Source: Akkermansiaceae bacterium
Lineage (GTDB): Bacteria; Verrucomicrobiota; Verrucomicrobiia; Verrucomicrobiales; Akkermansiaceae
Length of the DNA stretch: 5,466 bases
Direction: 5' to 3'
Assembly (NCBI GenBank): GCA_029288115.1
Contig: JARFPV010000489.1
Span: 1 to 5,466, forward strand
Under the pieces are notes generated by a model. That model made no database searches, was not told the origin of the DNA, and was given only the letters and a program-made list of their open reading frames with translations. Each line of letters opens with the position of its first letter. The stretch's first letter is position 1. Made by a program: the position numbers and the translations under genes. Below, piece by piece: positions 4,785 through 5,466 of this stretch.

Positions 4785-5254
4785 TATTTGAGAGCATCTA
4801 GTAACAGACCAATGTGCTTAGCGGGACTGACTCGTTCAAAAACGTACTCCATCGAGCCGTCCTCACCGATAACGAAAGTGCTGCGCTCGATGCCCATGTA
4901 TTTTTTGCCAAACAAGGACTTCTGCACCCAAGTGCCATATGCCTCGGAAATCTTATGGTCGGTGTCTACCAGCAACGGATAAGGCAGTTTTCGTTTCTCG
5001 ATGAATTTCTTATGGCTTGCCTCGTCGTCACCACTGATGCCGTAAATAGCAGCCTTGTCCTTCAACTCGTCCCACTGGTCACGGATCGCGCACGCCTGCA
5101 TGGTGCAGCCCGGTGTATTATCTTTTGGATAAAATACCAATATCACACGCCTGCCACGCAATTCACTCAAACTGACAGGCACGGTTCCCCCATCGTTTGG
5201 ATAAACGGCTTGGGTCGAAAATTCCGGAGCAGGTTTACCTACGGCAGGTTTCAT
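4784..5254 (-). CDS. bcp: Thiol peroxidase of the peroxiredoxin Q / bacterioferritin comigratory protein type
   Basis: This peroxiredoxin reduces hydrogen peroxide and organic peroxides in the cytoplasm, using thioredoxin-type reductants. From GTG 5260 the frame has 158 residues; ATG 5254, two codons in, gives 156 and is the preferred start, although the GTG cannot be excluded. Numbered from the GTG, the active site is FYPKDNTPGCTMQAC. It contains the PXXXTXXC signature, with peroxidatic Cys52 and, five residues on, the resolving Cys57 that marks the PrxQ/Bcp subgroup. Arg126 in GIERSTFVIG is the conserved active-site arginine. GKPAPEFSTQAVYPNDGG at the start and an AKHIGLLLDALK helix at the end complete the expected fold and length. 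There is no signal peptide. The stop TAA shares its last A with the ATG of rsmA-nudix (TAATG), so the two are likely translated together. A divergent pgsA-like gene begins about 90 bases away. Confidence 0.94.
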   Translation of the reverse strand: MKPAVGKPAPEFSTQAVYPNDGGTVPVSLSELRGRRVILVFYPKDNTPGCTMQACAIRDQWDELKDKAAIYGISGDDEASHKKFIEKRKLPYPLLVDTDHKISEAYGTWVQKSLFGKKYMGIERSTFVIGEDGSMEYVFERVSPAKHIGLLLDALK

Positions 5255-5275
5255 GTCCACACGTCTACCCAGCTA

Positions 5276-5304
5276 TTGGCGAATTGCAATCGCACACATA
5301 AAAA
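5276..5304 (+). promoter_or_regulatory. Possible promoter for the pgsA-like gene
   Basis: TTGGCG (5276-5281, four of six matches to the -35 consensus) is followed after exactly 17 bases by TAAAAA (5299-5304, four of six matches to the -10 consensus). Transcription would start near 5311, about 30 bases before GTG 5342. The position is sensible but both boxes are imperfect. Confidence 0.35.
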
Positions 5305-5311
5305 ACTTCAA
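5283..5311 (-). promoter_or_regulatory. Possible promoter for bcp-rsmA
   Basis: On the minus strand TTGAAG (5311-5306) and TGCAAT (5288-5283) are spaced by 17 bases, each with four of six consensus matches. Transcription would start near 5276, about 20 bases before the bcp ATG. It overlaps the plus-strand candidate almost completely, so the two would compete for polymerase if both are real. Confidence 0.35.
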
Positions 5312-5341
5312 ACATGCACCTGATTGGCGCAGACTGCCATC

Positions 5342-5466
5342 GTGACCCTCGCCTCCAAAATAACGCTCATGCGGCTGTTTTTAGCTCCGGTATTCGCGGT
5401 GCTGGCTGTCTATTATGGCGAGAGCGTCAAAACCGGCGAACCTAACGAAACCATCCGGTGGTGGGC
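5342..5466 (+). CDS. pgsA: CDP-alcohol phosphatidyltransferase (PgsA-like), N-terminal part (runs off right edge)
   Basis: The frame from GTG 5342 stays open to the window edge for 41 codons. It reads V(M)TLASKITLMRLFLAPVFA, then a hydrophobic stretch ending AVYYGE. This closely resembles the start of phosphatidylglycerophosphate synthases, which typically begin with a short polar turn, N/K-x-L/I-T-x-x-R, then the first membrane helix with a P-V motif. PgsA transfers glycerol-3-phosphate to CDP-diacylglycerol in the inner membrane, the first committed step to phosphatidylglycerol. The catalytic CDP-alcohol motif lies beyond the window, so another family member is possible. GTG 5342 is chosen because it gives the expected family N-terminus; TTG 5324 and ATG 5369 are in-frame alternatives. 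There is no clear Shine-Dalgarno sequence. It is divergent from bcp. Confidence 0.7.
   Translation, partial: MTLASKITLMRLFLAPVFAVLAVYYGESVKTGEPNETIRWW

Noticed and set aside
4814..5323. A 169-codon plus-strand frame opposite bcp
   Set aside because: It lies almost wholly antisense to bcp, whose active-site motifs are unmistakable. The encoded protein shows no family pattern.

Overview
The window looks like a stretch of chromosome from a member of the Verrucomicrobiota (Akkermansiaceae/Rubritalea-like). This is an inference from gene content and protein style: an ExbB with a signal sequence, followed by two different ExbD proteins and a secreted helical-repeat (TPR-like) protein, plus an RsmA fused to a Nudix domain. 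Recognisable Shine-Dalgarno sequences are mostly absent in front of the genes. No insertion sequence, phage gene, CRISPR array or other mobile element is visible.

Layout. Positions 1-337 (minus) hold the first 112 codons of an exported TPR-like protein that runs off the left edge. A gap of about 330 bases (338-668) follows. Next come three envelope genes on the minus strand, read right to left: exbB (2539-1766), exbD1 (1623-1168) and exbD2 (1136-669). The 142-base exbB-exbD1 gap carries two inverted repeats. A tRNA-Arg(CCG) lies on the plus strand at 2761-2835 and is divergent from exbB. It converges, 11 bases apart, on a small exported protein of unknown function (3374-2847, minus). To its right are rsmA-nudix (4784-3426) and bcp (5254-4784), both minus, with the bcp stop and the rsmA start overlapping in TAATG. 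At the right edge, the first 41 codons of a pgsA-type CDP-alcohol phosphatidyltransferase start at GTG 5342 on the plus strand, divergent from bcp.

How the genes work together. ExbB and the two ExbD proteins should form a proton-motive-force-driven inner-membrane motor; the exported TPR-like protein downstream is a plausible periplasmic partner. No TonB or TolA is visible. Bcp (thiol peroxidase) and RsmA-Nudix (rRNA dimethylation plus a hydrolase of unknown substrate) appear translationally coupled. Most of this is ordinary housekeeping sequence. The points most worth a second look are the RsmA-Nudix fusion, the paired stem-loops between exbB and exbD1, and an unusually strong Shine-Dalgarno sequence with no conventional start codon at 461-470.
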